A stretch of DNA of 64,000 nt from Vibrio brasiliensis LMG 20546 (GCF_000189255.1 NZ_AEVS01000015.1:1-64000), one strand, 5' to 3'. Shown: positions 25,302 to 37,133, counted from the first letter of the stretch. Translations and numbers: made by a program. The notes: generated by a model from the letters alone, not told the origin.

Positions 25302-28300
25302 ATGAAGGCGTTTTATAAGCTGATATCCGCAGTATTATTCTCAGTGGCTGTTTGGCTGCCATCAATAACGCATGCGTCTCAATGTTTAGTTGCTGGTAGC
25401 GAAGTTGATGCGCGAAATGGCTTCTGTTTTACCTTTAAGATTGATTCTGACGGCACAAATCGTGTTCGTCTAGAAAGTAGTCGCATTTTTTACCCTCTCT
25501 GGACGGATGATTCTAGATTCGCACGTTATCGCCCGGCTATTTACGAAAATAATTATACTGGTGAGCGCAAAGAACGTACCTTTAGGGTTCAGTTTGTCCG
25601 CACTTCGAATTGGAATGCACGTTTTATCACAGGCACACTTAGTTACTCCATTGATGGCGTCCCCCAACCAATTGATGAGTACTTCGATTTATCTAGTGCT
25701 ACTGGTGCTGACAAATTCAATCCGAGAATTCGGCTTAATTTAGTTGGTTCTCAGTTCAATGATCCAGACAAATACTGCATTAGTTCAGGTTCTTGTGTCG
25801 ATATAGATCCATTTGAGGTAGATGTTTGCTCTTACGTGCCTAATGGTTTGCAAACGAACTTTTACACATCTTCACCTCAACGTCCCCATGGGGTTCTCTC
25901 GGTGTCGGGGGGCAATAACAAGGTATTCCCAAACAGCAACGATCCTCAATATTCTTTTGAGGCAATTTTTCAGCCGAGTAATCTTTGTAATTTTCCTGAC
26001 GGATCTTCAGGGCTGTGTAGTTTCGACGCGACAAAAACACACAGCACATTACCCATGCCGACACCTAATTACAGCCATGGTAACGATGATCTGACCTGTA
26101 ACAACAATCGAACATGCAACCTGAGTAGTGGTCGACATAAAGATATTACGATTAAGAAAAACGCTGTTCTAAGGTTAACTGGCGGGGAGTATTGGTTAAA
26201 TGAACTGAAATTTGCAGAGAAGAATGCAAAACTAGAAATTCTTGCACCAAGTATTGTTCACTACAAAAAGATTCACTTTGAAAAGTCTGGAGTCAGGATT
26301 AACTATAGAGGAAGTAGCCATGACTTACTCTTTATTGGTCATGGCGCAGATGCAGATATAGATATGGATGATGGTGATAGCGTTAACTATCGTATCAATG
26401 CGTTTTTTTATATCGACCCTCAAGCTAGCGATGGCTTTGATATCGAAGGGACAAATATTGAAATTCGTGGTGGTATCACAGCACACAGTATCGAAATGAG
26501 TGGTCGAAATAGTCGTATTCATGCACTTAGCTGTAACCCCACCCCGGATCCGGAAGTTGAATCGATAGTCATCAAACCCTACAACTACCATCTGACTTGT
26601 GAAACTGGTGATGACCAGATTGTTGAGGTCCATGTTTTAGATAGCGATGGCAATTATCTTTCGGGTTATCAACCGACTTTAATTCAGGAAAATGGAAATA
26701 ACCTGAGTATTAGTTTTATTGCTGAAGCGAATGGTATTGCTCAATACCGAGTAACTACCACACCGACCTCCACTATCGGTGACTACGACCTTAAAGCAAG
26801 CCTCACTGCGGGAGGACAAATATTCGAGGATACTGACCAGATTAAATATGTACCGTATAAATTTGAGGTCGAAGATCAGTATGTGATTGCGGGTCAGAAC
26901 AATCAGGCTAGTGTCAGTGTTAAAGCCTGTAGTAATAGTGATGAGCTAATCACATTAGGTTATACGGGGAGTCCTACGGCGAGTTTTTCCTATCAAAGAC
27001 CCTCTTCCGCCTTGGTTGATACGAATGATTTCATTTTTAGTGCCGAACTAACAGACTCGAATCGCGACGCCGATTTTATTTTTAAAGAGTCTGGTCATAT
27101 TCGAGTGACGATGACCGATAACAGATTTGTCTGCGATGATGACCATTGTCCTGTTGAGGGCGGGGCATTAAAAGGCCAGTTTGATGTCTACTCGCGGCCA
27201 TGGAAAATCGCAATTTGTAATGTGGCTGAGGTGAGTAATAGCTCAAACCTCAACCCAGCGACTACCACAGGTACCCCGGGTTTTATGCCATCTGGTGATG
27301 ATTTTACTGTTAGCTACATTCCTATCGTACATGGTGACTCAAAAGGCAACGCAACTGATGAGTGTGCTTACCCACAGACTGGAAACTATGGACTTGATAA
27401 TGGCCCACTCAACTTAACTTACAGCGTGACTTATCCAACAAGCTCAGCGGCCGATGGAATACTTACCCCAGAGACGGTTTTTGCATTTGATAGCGATAAT
27501 CTGATCAGAATAGTGACTCACAACTGGAGTGAAGTGGGAACTATTCAGTTCACGACAGGGGCGACTTACTTAAACATGGATCTTGATAGTGACCAGCAAG
27601 AGATTGGGCGTTTTTATCCTAAGTTCTTCAATGTCGTCAACACCCCGAGTTGGGATTATCCAGGCAACCAGTCTTTCGCCTATATGAATCAGCCGTTTAA
27701 CGGTGTGTCCTTTGATGTCGAAGCGTTAAACGCTCAGGAGCAGGCAGTGCAAAACTATGCTAGCTTTGATTCTGACTTAACTGCGGGCTTTGTTCTGTTC
27801 GAGCCAGATTTTACCGAGCGATTTAACTCGCCCACACCGAGCAAACAGTGGGCACTCACATCACAACGTAGTATTGGTACTTTCACATTGGATGATGCTG
27901 CGCCTTCGACTGATTGCGAAAGTGAACTGTGCTGGGAAAAGGCAGCATCGGCAGATGGCTACGAAGATGGTCCATTTAATGGTGCAGCTGGCACCGCATC
28001 AAATATCTCGATAACTGACACCGGAGTATCAAACCGAGATCCTGTCGATTATCAAACACCAGCAGAAGGTGAAGATGATCCTCGTGTGCTGACACTGCAA
28101 CCGGATATTCGTTTTGGACGAATAGAGCTGGATAGTGTTGGTGGAACGGTTAACTCTGAACTGCCAATTCCGCTGCGAGTGGAGTTCTGGGATGGCAGTC
28201 GCTTTATTACCAACACCGACGATAGCTCCACAGAGGTGGATGGCAGTAACGATGCAGACGATAATCGCAATATCTGGGTTGAGCCTAATCAAACCGCTTT

Positions 28301-28574
28301 TGAGGTTACCTTCGGTGATGGTGGTCAAATAGCCGCTGGCCAATCTCGAACCATAACTGCCACTCATGCCTCCGATGTTCGCCAGCAGACGCAGGTATGG
28401 TTAGAGCTGGATAATGCCAACAATGAGCTACCCTGGCTGCGTTACCGTTGGCAAGATGATAACCGAGTTGAGGTAAATGGAGAGCAAGATCCCTCTTCAG
28501 TGGTTACCTTCGGAATTTATCGCGGTAATGATCGGGTGATCTTTCGTGGTGAACCTGGCTTAACTGGACAGTAA
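25302..28574 (+). CDS. mshQ: MshQ, large secreted MSHA protein with C-terminal DUF6701-type region
   Basis: Last gene of the MSHA locus and by far the largest, 1090 residues. A signal peptide of about 25 residues (LISAVLFSVAVWLPSITHA) precedes a Cys-containing N-terminal region. A segment near residues 270-410 could be a beta-solenoid, and Ig-like/DUF6701 sequence runs to the C terminus. The start at 25302 has AGGGAG five bases upstream; ATG at 25299 also overlaps the mshP stop. It may be a tip protein or adhesin carried by the minor pilins; this is inference. I recognise no catalytic motif. Confidence 0.85.
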   Translation: MKAFYKLISAVLFSVAVWLPSITHASQCLVAGSEVDARNGFCFTFKIDSDGTNRVRLESSRIFYPLWTDDSRFARYRPAIYENNYTGERKERTFRVQFVRTSNWNARFITGTLSYSIDGVPQPIDEYFDLSSATGADKFNPRIRLNLVGSQFNDPDKYCISSGSCVDIDPFEVDVCSYVPNGLQTNFYTSSPQRPHGVLSVSGGNNKVFPNSNDPQYSFEAIFQPSNLCNFPDGSSGLCSFDATKTHSTLPMPTPNYSHGNDDLTCNNNRTCNLSSGRHKDITIKKNAVLRLTGGEYWLNELKFAEKNAKLEILAPSIVHYKKIHFEKSGVRINYRGSSHDLLFIGHGADADIDMDDGDSVNYRINAFFYIDPQASDGFDIEGTNIEIRGGITAHSIEMSGRNSRIHALSCNPTPDPEVESIVIKPYNYHLTCETGDDQIVEVHVLDSDGNYLSGYQPTLIQENGNNLSISFIAEANGIAQYRVTTTPTSTIGDYDLKASLTAGGQIFEDTDQIKYVPYKFEVEDQYVIAGQNNQASVSVKACSNSDELITLGYTGSPTASFSYQRPSSALVDTNDFIFSAELTDSNRDADFIFKESGHIRVTMTDNRFVCDDDHCPVEGGALKGQFDVYSRPWKIAICNVAEVSNSSNLNPATTTGTPGFMPSGDDFTVSYIPIVHGDSKGNATDECAYPQTGNYGLDNGPLNLTYSVTYPTSSAADGILTPETVFAFDSDNLIRIVTHNWSEVGTIQFTTGATYLNMDLDSDQQEIGRFYPKFFNVVNTPSWDYPGNQSFAYMNQPFNGVSFDVEALNAQEQAVQNYASFDSDLTAGFVLFEPDFTERFNSPTPSKQWALTSQRSIGTFTLDDAAPSTDCESELCWEKAASADGYEDGPFNGAAGTASNISITDTGVSNRDPVDYQTPAEGEDDPRVLTLQPDIRFGRIELDSVGGTVNSELPIPLRVEFWDGSRFITNTDDSSTEVDGSNDADDNRNIWVEPNQTAFEVTFGDGGQIAAGQSRTITATHASDVRQQTQVWLELDNANNELPWLRYRWQDDNRVEVNGEQDPSSVVTFGIYRGNDRVIFRGEPGLTGQ

Positions 28575-28645
28575 TTACTGCGTTTTTTTTGCCCATCGTT
28601 AGGAATCTGTTAGAAATTGCGTGTTTCAGCCCATGTTTACACTTC

Positions 28646-29770
<1,125 letters not shown>

Positions 29771-29823
29771 CTGAATGATCTTGGTTTGATTCCAAGATTG
29801 GCAAGATAAGGATCTCATATTCC

Positions 29824-30693
29824 ATGAAGCCTATTTTTGGCCGGGGACCTTCACTTCAGCTACGTCTGTTTTTTGCCGTCATTCTATCAGCCAGCCTTAT
29901 GCTGGCTGATAGTCGTTTAGGCGCATTTGCCCAAGTACGTTATCTGCTCAATAGTGTGGTTGCCCCAATCCAATATTTAGCGGATGTCCCTCGCGTGATG
30001 TTTGATGGCGCGTATGAGCGCTTTAACATTCGTCAAGATTACATGGAAAGTACTCGCACTCTTAAGCGCGAAGTACTACGCCTGAAAAATGATCTACTAC
30101 TGCTTGACCAGTATCGTGAAGAAAACCAGCGACTACGCAAACTACTTGGTTCATCGTTTATTCGGGATGAGCGCAAAGTAGTGACAGAAGTAATGGCAGT
30201 CGATACTTCTCCTTATCGCCACCAAGTTGTGATTGATAAAGGTCAGATTGATGGCGTTTACGTCGGTCAGCCGGTTGCCAATGAGAAAGGTATTGTGGGC
30301 CAAGTGACGTTTGTTTCGGCGCATAATAGCCGAGTGTTACTGCTTACCGATAGTCTTAGCGCGATTCCTGTGCAAGTGATTCGAAATGATATTCGAGTTA
30401 TCGCCTCAGGAAATGGTAAGTCAGATCGTATTAACCTCGATCACATACCGATCAGTCTTGATATCGAAGAGGGTGATCTGCTGGTAACGTCAGGGCTAGG
30501 TGGTATATATCCGGAAGGCTTCCCTGTTGCGCACGTCGCTGAAGTTGAACGAGATACTGCTCGTGAGTTTGCCTTGGTTGAGGCAGAGCCTGTGGTCGAC
30601 TTTGAGCGTTTACGTTACTTGCTATTAATCTGGCCGAATGATTCTCGTCAGGAGAAGATCCAACAAGTACTGCCTGAGAGTTTGGAGGAGTAA
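29824..30693 (+). CDS. mreC: Rod-shape-determining protein MreC
   Basis: Bitopic periplasmic scaffold of the elongasome, linking MreB to PBP2/RodA. The 289-residue product has one transmembrane helix near residues 10-30, a coiled coil around residues 65-105 (LKREVLRLKNDLLLLDQYREEN) and the beta-barrel MreC domain with VTSGLGGIYPEGFPVAHV. It follows mreB by 53 bp. Confidence 0.96.
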   Translation: MKPIFGRGPSLQLRLFFAVILSASLMLADSRLGAFAQVRYLLNSVVAPIQYLADVPRVMFDGAYERFNIRQDYMESTRTLKREVLRLKNDLLLLDQYREENQRLRKLLGSSFIRDERKVVTEVMAVDTSPYRHQVVIDKGQIDGVYVGQPVANEKGIVGQVTFVSAHNSRVLLLTDSLSAIPVQVIRNDIRVIASGNGKSDRINLDHIPISLDIEEGDLLVTSGLGGIYPEGFPVAHVAEVERDTAREFALVEAEPVVDFERLRYLLLIWPNDSRQEKIQQVLPESLEE

Positions 30694-30698
30694 TATTA

Positions 30699-31187
30699 AT
30701 GGCAAATAGTGTACTAAAGGGTAAGCTTGTCATTACTTGCTCCTTCTTAATCGCTTTGACTTTGCAGACTATTCCCTGGCCTGGAATGCTCGATTTGCTG
30801 CGCCCGTCATGGTTGCTATTAGTAACCTGTTATTGGGTGCTGGCATTACCTCATAGAGTTAATGTTGGCAGCGCGCTGATTTTAGGCTTACTGTGGGACT
30901 TGTTGCTAGGGTCAACCTTAGGTATCCGCGGTATGATGATGTCGATCGTGATTTACCTGATAGCGCTGAATTTCCTCGTGATACGTAATATGGCGTTATG
31001 GCAGCAAGCGATCTTGATTGGCATTATGTCTATGGTTCTTGATGTACTGATTTTCTGTGGTGAGTACTTGATTCAGGATGTCACATTTAATCCGGTCTCC
31101 CTCTGGAGCGGTTTGATTAACTGTATTCTCTGGCCATGGATGTTCCTATTAATGCGTCGTGTCAGACGTCATTGGCATATAAGATAA
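30699..31187 (+). CDS. mreD: Rod-shape-determining protein MreD
   Basis: Small polytopic inner-membrane protein of the elongasome, 162 residues with about five transmembrane helices (WLLLVTCYWVLALPHRVN and LILGLLWDLLLGSTLG are typical). It begins 5 bp after mreC with GGAGGAG upstream, and maf follows after 3 bp, so the genes form one operon. Confidence 0.95.
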   Translation: MANSVLKGKLVITCSFLIALTLQTIPWPGMLDLLRPSWLLLVTCYWVLALPHRVNVGSALILGLLWDLLLGSTLGIRGMMMSIVIYLIALNFLVIRNMALWQQAILIGIMSMVLDVLIFCGEYLIQDVTFNPVSLWSGLINCILWPWMFLLMRRVRRHWHIR

Positions 31188-31190
31188 ACA

Positions 31191-31751
31191 ATGAAAAAAA
31201 CACTGATTTTGGCTTCAGGTTCGCCAAGACGTAAAGAACTTCTTTCCCAGTTAGGTTACTCGTTTTCTGTGGTCAAAACTGATGTAGAAGAGTCTCTTCA
31301 GCCGGGTGAGAGCGCAAGGCAATATGTTGAGCGCTTATCCAAAGATAAGGCGATGGCAGCGGTGGTGCTTGAGCCAGAATCAGTGGTTATTGGCTCGGAT
31401 ACCATAGTCGTTTGTGATGATGTGGTATTGGAAAAGCCAGATGACTTAGCGCATGCTAAACAGATGTTACTGATGCTTTCAGGTCGGGCGCATCAGGTGA
31501 TGACAGCAGTGACTGTCGCAACAAAAGAGAATCAAGAAACTGTAGTGGTATCTACAGACGTATGGTTCAAAACCCTGTCAGAACAAGAAGTAGAACATTA
31601 TTGGCAAACGGGTGAACCGTGCGATAAAGCTGGAAGTTACGGTATTCAAGGCATAGGCGGGCGATTTGTAACCCGCATTGAAGGCAGTTACTACGCTGTC
31701 GTAGGCTTGCCGCTATACGAAACTGACCAGCTCTTACAAAAATTTTTATAA
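31191..31751 (+). CDS. maf: Maf-family nucleotide pyrophosphatase (YhdE type)
   Basis: House-cleaning dTTP/UTP pyrophosphatase that hydrolyses non-canonical or excess nucleoside triphosphates. The 186-residue product has the Maf signature LASGSPRRKELLSQLG at residues 6-21, then SDTIV and the KPDDLAHA segment, ending with GSYGIQGIGGRFV. Family length is normal. It lies between mreD and rng, as in E. coli (yhdE). Confidence 0.95.
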   Translation: MKKTLILASGSPRRKELLSQLGYSFSVVKTDVEESLQPGESARQYVERLSKDKAMAAVVLEPESVVIGSDTIVVCDDVVLEKPDDLAHAKQMLLMLSGRAHQVMTAVTVATKENQETVVVSTDVWFKTLSEQEVEHYWQTGEPCDKAGSYGIQGIGGRFVTRIEGSYYAVVGLPLYETDQLLQKFL

Positions 31752-31769
31752 TTATTTTGAGGTGCGCTC

Positions 31770-33239
31770 ATGAGTGCAGAGTTGTTGATCAACGTGACCC
31801 CGAGTGAAACTCGTGTGGCTATGATCGAAGGTGGAACCCTACAAGAGATCCATGTTGAACGTGAAGCAAAGCGCGGAATTGTCGGAAATATCTATAAGGG
31901 CAAAGTGAGCCGTGTCCTACCGGGAATGCAGGCCGCTTTTGTCGATATTGGCTTAGAGAAAGCAGCCTTTCTCCATGCCTCTGATATTGTTCCCCACACT
32001 GAATGTGTTGCTGAAAATGAGAAACAACAGTTTCAGGTGCGCGATATCTCCGAGCTGGTTCGCCAGGGTCAGGATATTGTTGTGCAAGTGGTTAAAGACC
32101 CGCTGGGTACTAAAGGTGCGCGTTTAACGACGGATATTACTTTGCCTTCCCGTTACCTGGTCTTTATGCCAGGGGCGAGCCATGTTGGTGTGTCACAGCG
32201 AATTGATAGTGAAGAAGAGCGCAACCGACTGAAGAAGGTGGTTGGCCACTACTGTGACGAAAATGGTGGTTTCATTATCCGTACTGCGGCAGAAGGTGCT
32301 GATGATAAAGAGCTATCGCAAGATGCTGCATTCCTTAAGCGCCTTTGGTCTAAAGTGATGGAGCGCCGCAGTAAATACAAAACTCGTGCGACTCTGTATG
32401 GTGAGTTAGGCTTATCTCAGCGTATTCTGCGTGACTTTGTTGGCACTGAATTAAATAAGATTCTGGTCGATTCGCGCACAGAGTTTGAGAACCTCAAAGA
32501 GTTTACTTCCGAATATGTCCCTGAGTTGACCGATAAACTCGAGCTGTACGAAGGTGATAAACCAATCTTTGATATGTATGACACCGAAAACGAAATTCAG
32601 CGTTCGCTAGAGCGTAAAGTGGATTTGAAATCAGGTGGCTACTTAATCATTGATCAAACAGAAGCAATGACCACAGTGGATATCAACACGGGTGCTTTTG
32701 TCGGCCGCCGCAACTTGGAAGAGACGATCTTCAACACCAATATTGAAGCGACTCAGGCGATCGCGCGTCAATTAAGACTGCGCAACCTTGGCGGTATTAT
32801 CATTATCGATTTCATCGATATGGCGTCGGATGAACATCGTAACCGAGTTCTCACCTCATTGGAGGCAGCGCTGGACAAAGATCGTGTTAAGACCAATATC
32901 AACGGTTTTACTCAACTCGGCTTAGTTGAGATGACTCGTAAGCGTACCCGCGAAAGTATTGAGCATATCTTATGTTCATCTTGCCCTACCTGTGAAGGGC
33001 GCGGAAGCGTTAAGACTGTTGAGTCTGTCTGCTACGAAATCCTACGTGAAATTACCCGAGTTAATCGCGCATACGATGCTGATAAGTTTGTTGTTTATGC
33101 TTCTCCTGCGGTGGCAGAAAGCTTGCAAGGCGATGAGTCTCACGCACTGGCTGAGCTTGAAGTGTTTATTGGCAAACAGGTCAAGATTCAGGCTGAACCT
33201 TTGTATATTCAAGAACAATTCGACGTTGTGATGATGTAA
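31770..33239 (+). CDS. rng: Ribonuclease G
   Basis: Endoribonuclease of the RNase E/G family that matures the 16S rRNA 5' end and degrades some mRNAs. The 489-residue product has an S1 RNA-binding domain (GNIYKGKVSRVLPGMQAAFV, about residues 37-57). The catalytic DNase-I-like domain carries the metal-ligand aspartates (TVDINTG and IIDFIDM), and the zinc-link CxxC (CSSCPTC) is present. No RNase E-type C-terminal scaffold is present, as expected for RNase G. Confidence 0.97.
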   Translation: MSAELLINVTPSETRVAMIEGGTLQEIHVEREAKRGIVGNIYKGKVSRVLPGMQAAFVDIGLEKAAFLHASDIVPHTECVAENEKQQFQVRDISELVRQGQDIVVQVVKDPLGTKGARLTTDITLPSRYLVFMPGASHVGVSQRIDSEEERNRLKKVVGHYCDENGGFIIRTAAEGADDKELSQDAAFLKRLWSKVMERRSKYKTRATLYGELGLSQRILRDFVGTELNKILVDSRTEFENLKEFTSEYVPELTDKLELYEGDKPIFDMYDTENEIQRSLERKVDLKSGGYLIIDQTEAMTTVDINTGAFVGRRNLEETIFNTNIEATQAIARQLRLRNLGGIIIIDFIDMASDEHRNRVLTSLEAALDKDRVKTNINGFTQLGLVEMTRKRTRESIEHILCSSCPTCEGRGSVKTVESVCYEILREITRVNRAYDADKFVVYASPAVAESLQGDESHALAELEVFIGKQVKIQAEPLYIQEQFDVVMM

Positions 33240-33248
33240 AGGTTGTTT

Positions 33249-36200
33249 GTGAGCTCGACTACCACTCGTCTGATTCAAATCTTTCTATGGCTGACCGTTA
33301 CAGTTTTGGTTTTCCTTGCGATTACTGTAACGGCGCTTCGTATCACCTTACCTCAACTAAATCACTTTCAGCCTCAGATTCAGGCTTGGATCAACCAGGG
33401 CTCTGGACTCGATTTTGAAGTGTCAGGTATTCATGGTTTCTGGCGTAACGCGCACCCTTCGATCTCATTACAGGGGGTAAAGGCGAATACACCTGAGAGT
33501 AGTGATATCCACTTTTCTGCGGACACTGTTGAGGTGGAACTGGATCTGATCCAGTCATTGATCCAGAGGGAGCCAGTCGTTGCTGATCTGAAAATCTATC
33601 AACTTAACCTCGACATCACTTCGGTAGAGTGGACGAACACCGAACAAACCCCAGAACTAAAACCGCAAGGTGAGCAGAAAGGGGTTCTGGAGCAGTTGGA
33701 TAAATTGCTTCTGCGTCAGCTCGATAGCTTTTCACTGACTCAGTCAAAAATCGATTTTCTCGGAATTGATGGTACACAACGTCAGCTGGCAATCGCTAAG
33801 CTGAAGTGGCAAAACGATGGTAATCGACATCTGGCAGACGGCGAGATTAGCCTTTCGGGTAGTGAGCTCAACTCTGCACAGGTCAAAGCAAACTTTGTTG
33901 ATTTTGGTTCGCTGACGGATGTCAGTGGTGAGTTCTACGTTTCTGCGCAAAATGTATTAGTTACCCCATGGTTAACCAAATACCTTCAGAGTGAAACTGG
34001 TATCGACAAGGGTCAGTTGAGTTTCAGTAGCTGGCTGACATTGCAACGTAGCCAACCTATCAGTGCTTATGTAGAGCTAGAGTCATCAGAACTCAGTTGG
34101 AAAGAGGGTAAGCAGCACGAGCTGTGGATCGAATCTGGCGTGTTAGAACTTGAACCAAGCAATGATGGCTGGCAAGTTAATGCTCACTCACTCAATCTCA
34201 GCACTGATGAGACGCAGTGGCCAGAGCTTGATGTTGCATTTGATTGGCAGCCCGAACAGTGGCGACTCAATATTTCTCAACTTGATATCTCTGCTATCAC
34301 TCCACTGGTTAAACTTGCTCCGGAATCAAAAGCAACCACTGAACTGCTAGAGAAGCTGACCTTAGGTGGCCTAGTTGAAGATGTCCGTGTTTCAATGGGA
34401 AAAAGCATTGATACACTTAAATACTCGGCAGAGTTATCACAGGGCACTATGTCACAATGGGAACTGCTACCCGGAGTCCATCATCTTTCTGCGTCCGTGT
34501 CAGGTGACATTCACAAAGCCAAAGCGCGAGTTAACCTGATTGACGATGTGCTTCCTTATGGTGATGTATTCCAGGCGCCGCTGAATATCAAACAAGGCCA
34601 GGTCGACATCATCTGGCAAAACAATGATAACGGCTGGAGCTTGTGGGCAGATAAAGTCACAGCCGCGACGCCTGACTTGCAGGTGCTTGGTGCATTCCGT
34701 CTCGACTTCCCGGATAACAGCAGCCCATTTCTATCCTTCTATGCTGAAGCAAACCTGTTTAACGCAGGTGAAACATGGCGCTATCTACCGACTTTAGCTC
34801 TGGGGCGCGAGCTGACTGACTACTTGAGTACCGCTATTCAGGGCGGAAAAGTCAATGCAGCCAAACTCCTATGGTATGGAGAACTCGGTGATTTCCCGTA
34901 CCACAATAACGATGGCATGTTTCAGGCTTGGGTGGGGTTAAAGCAAGCTAAGTTTAGTTTTGATACTGCCTGGCCACCAATCACAGACTTACAGCTCGAT
35001 CTGTTATTCCAGAACGACGCTATGTATCTTGATTCACGCAGCGCAACTTTGATGGACGTGACTGCCAAGCGTATTACTGGTCGTATCCCTGAACTTGCTG
35101 AAGGTGGCCATATTGAGATTGAAGCTCAAGCCGTTGCTCAAGGTAATGCGGTAAGAGACTACATGACCGCTTCTCCGCTGGTCGATTCCGTTGGTGCTGC
35201 ATTAACTGCAGTGCAAGTGGATGGTAAGGTCGAATCAAGCTTCCAGCTCAACATTCCGTTTAGCTCTGATAAAGAAGCTCGTGCATGGGGATATGCGGAT
35301 TTAGCTGACAATCATGTAACGATTGAGTCTCCACCGATGACCTTAGAAACGGTGTCAGGCAGAGTTGAATTTGACAATGACGTTGTCAGTGCAGCGGGTC
35401 TTTCGGCAGATCTCCTCACTCAACCGGTTTCGATAGATTTTCGTGGTGAGAACATTGCTCAGGGCTACGGTGTAGCAATCAATGTTGTCGGTGACTGGGA
35501 TGTTGATCCTCTTACGCCTTACCTCGGTAACCGTTGGCTTGACCCACTTGAAGGTCACGCCCCGTGGCAGATGGATATTGATATCCAGCTTAACGATGTT
35601 GGTTTTACCTATCAGATTGATACCGAAGCCGATCTTAGGTTAGTAAGTAGTAACTTCCCGGCACCTTTGACCAAGACGGCAGGTGTTGCCGGGAAGGGGC
35701 GACTACAAGCATCAGGAAACCAAGAAAGCATTACCGCTCGGGTTCAGTTCCCTAATTTCAAATATCAGGCTGAAATAGATATTCGCCCAGACACACCAGT
35801 ATTAACCGATACTAACTTAGTGCTAGGCAAAGGAAGCTTTAAGATCAGCCCGGTCGCGGGTCATCAGGCTCAAGTTCGGTTAGACAAACTAAACCTTGAT
35901 CAGTGGATTGATTTACTGGCAGTAGAGCAAGGGCCATCCAAAGCGGTCTTAGCGCAAATGAATACGCCTCAGATCCCGCTACCTGCCCGAATTGACCTCG
36001 ATACTAAGGAGCTGACTCTGGCGGGAATCGAGTGGAATGATGTTGATTTTACTGCCAAGCGTAAAGGCCTTGGCTGGTACATGAACTTAGATAGTCAGGA
36101 AGCTAAGGGGGAGGCCTCTTACCTTGAACCTTATGACCTTTCGGTGTCACTGAAGCGTCTGCATGTTTATATTCCTAAGCTGGAAACTGCCGAGTATAAA

Positions 36201-37121
36201 GATAAAGGTATGTTTGATAGTGAAGACCAGCAGGCTCCGCTGATTAGCCACTTCGATCGAACATTCCATCAACAAGTGCCGAATATTACCTTAGCGATTG
36301 ATGACTTCTGGTTCCAAGGCTACAAAGTCGGTAAGACTCATCTCGACTTGCAACGTCAGGGTGAAAAGCTGGAATGGAAAAAGCTCACCTTTGAAAGCGG
36401 TGCGAATAAGGTGGATATGAAAGGCTGGTGGCAATTGGGTGATACAGAGAGCCATACGCGTTTCGATGTTTCCATGTCCGGTGAAAATAACAGTGATGTT
36501 ATGGAGCGATTTGGCATCTCTTCCGGTATTCAGCGTGCCCCATTTGAGCTCAATGCAAAGGTTGAATGGGATGGCTCTCCTTGGTCTGGAAAAATCGACA
36601 CCTTACGTGGCGAGGTAGATACCAAACTGGGTAAAGGAACGATTTCTGATGTGAGTGGTGCGGCACGATTACTCGGACTGTTTAGTCTCGATTCGATTAT
36701 TCGTAAGATGCAGCTCGATTTTAGTGATGTGTTTGATAAAGGTATGGCGTTCAATTCCATTACTGGTAGCGGTTCAATTCGCAACGGCGTGTTCTTAACT
36801 AATGACATTAAGATGGACGCTGTAGCGGGTGAGATGACGATAAAAGGCCTCGCCAACCTCAATACCCGAACCGTTGATGCAGAAGTGAACTTCACTCCGG
36901 ATATTACTTCTGGTATTCCCGTTTTGACGGCATTTGCGGTCACGCCGCAAACTGCGCTTTATGTTCTGGCTATCACCACAGTGATATCGCCGGTAGTTGA
37001 AGTTTTCACTCAGGTTAACTATGAAGTGAAAGGCCCGTTAGATGCCCCTATAGTTAAAGAACTGTCACGCAGTAAAGGGGAATTCAAACTCCCTGAAACT
37101 CTGAGAGATGCGATAAAGTAA
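33249..37121 (+). CDS. yhdP: YhdP, AsmA-like envelope lipid-transport protein
   Basis: Large inner-membrane-anchored periplasmic bridge of the AsmA/TamB/VPS13-like group, implicated in phospholipid movement to the outer membrane. The 1290-residue product has one N-terminal transmembrane helix (about residues 11-33), repeated beta-rich groove segments and an AsmA_2-type C-terminal region. The start is GTG at 33249, since AAAGG lies six bases upstream; the in-frame TTG at 33243 touches that site. It is the fifth rightward gene after mreB, with 9 bp from rng. Confidence 0.93.
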   Translation: MSSTTTRLIQIFLWLTVTVLVFLAITVTALRITLPQLNHFQPQIQAWINQGSGLDFEVSGIHGFWRNAHPSISLQGVKANTPESSDIHFSADTVEVELDLIQSLIQREPVVADLKIYQLNLDITSVEWTNTEQTPELKPQGEQKGVLEQLDKLLLRQLDSFSLTQSKIDFLGIDGTQRQLAIAKLKWQNDGNRHLADGEISLSGSELNSAQVKANFVDFGSLTDVSGEFYVSAQNVLVTPWLTKYLQSETGIDKGQLSFSSWLTLQRSQPISAYVELESSELSWKEGKQHELWIESGVLELEPSNDGWQVNAHSLNLSTDETQWPELDVAFDWQPEQWRLNISQLDISAITPLVKLAPESKATTELLEKLTLGGLVEDVRVSMGKSIDTLKYSAELSQGTMSQWELLPGVHHLSASVSGDIHKAKARVNLIDDVLPYGDVFQAPLNIKQGQVDIIWQNNDNGWSLWADKVTAATPDLQVLGAFRLDFPDNSSPFLSFYAEANLFNAGETWRYLPTLALGRELTDYLSTAIQGGKVNAAKLLWYGELGDFPYHNNDGMFQAWVGLKQAKFSFDTAWPPITDLQLDLLFQNDAMYLDSRSATLMDVTAKRITGRIPELAEGGHIEIEAQAVAQGNAVRDYMTASPLVDSVGAALTAVQVDGKVESSFQLNIPFSSDKEARAWGYADLADNHVTIESPPMTLETVSGRVEFDNDVVSAAGLSADLLTQPVSIDFRGENIAQGYGVAINVVGDWDVDPLTPYLGNRWLDPLEGHAPWQMDIDIQLNDVGFTYQIDTEADLRLVSSNFPAPLTKTAGVAGKGRLQASGNQESITARVQFPNFKYQAEIDIRPDTPVLTDTNLVLGKGSFKISPVAGHQAQVRLDKLNLDQWIDLLAVEQGPSKAVLAQMNTPQIPLPARIDLDTKELTLAGIEWNDVDFTAKRKGLGWYMNLDSQEAKGEASYLEPYDLSVSLKRLHVYIPKLETAEYKDKGMFDSEDQQAPLISHFDRTFHQQVPNITLAIDDFWFQGYKVGKTHLDLQRQGEKLEWKKLTFESGANKVDMKGWWQLGDTESHTRFDVSMSGENNSDVMERFGISSGIQRAPFELNAKVEWDGSPWSGKIDTLRGEVDTKLGKGTISDVSGAARLLGLFSLDSIIRKMQLDFSDVFDKGMAFNSITGSGSIRNGVFLTNDIKMDAVAGEMTIKGLANLNTRTVDAEVNFTPDITSGIPVLTAFAVTPQTALYVLAITTVISPVVEVFTQVNYEVKGPLDAPIVKELSRSKGEFKLPETLRDAIK

Positions 37122-37133
37122 GGATCATAACTC

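Noticed and set aside
30452..30733. Minus-strand open frame of 93 residues opposite mreC/mreD
   Set aside because: It lies opposite two conserved genes, with low-complexity Gln/Arg content caused by their codon use; no ribosome site.
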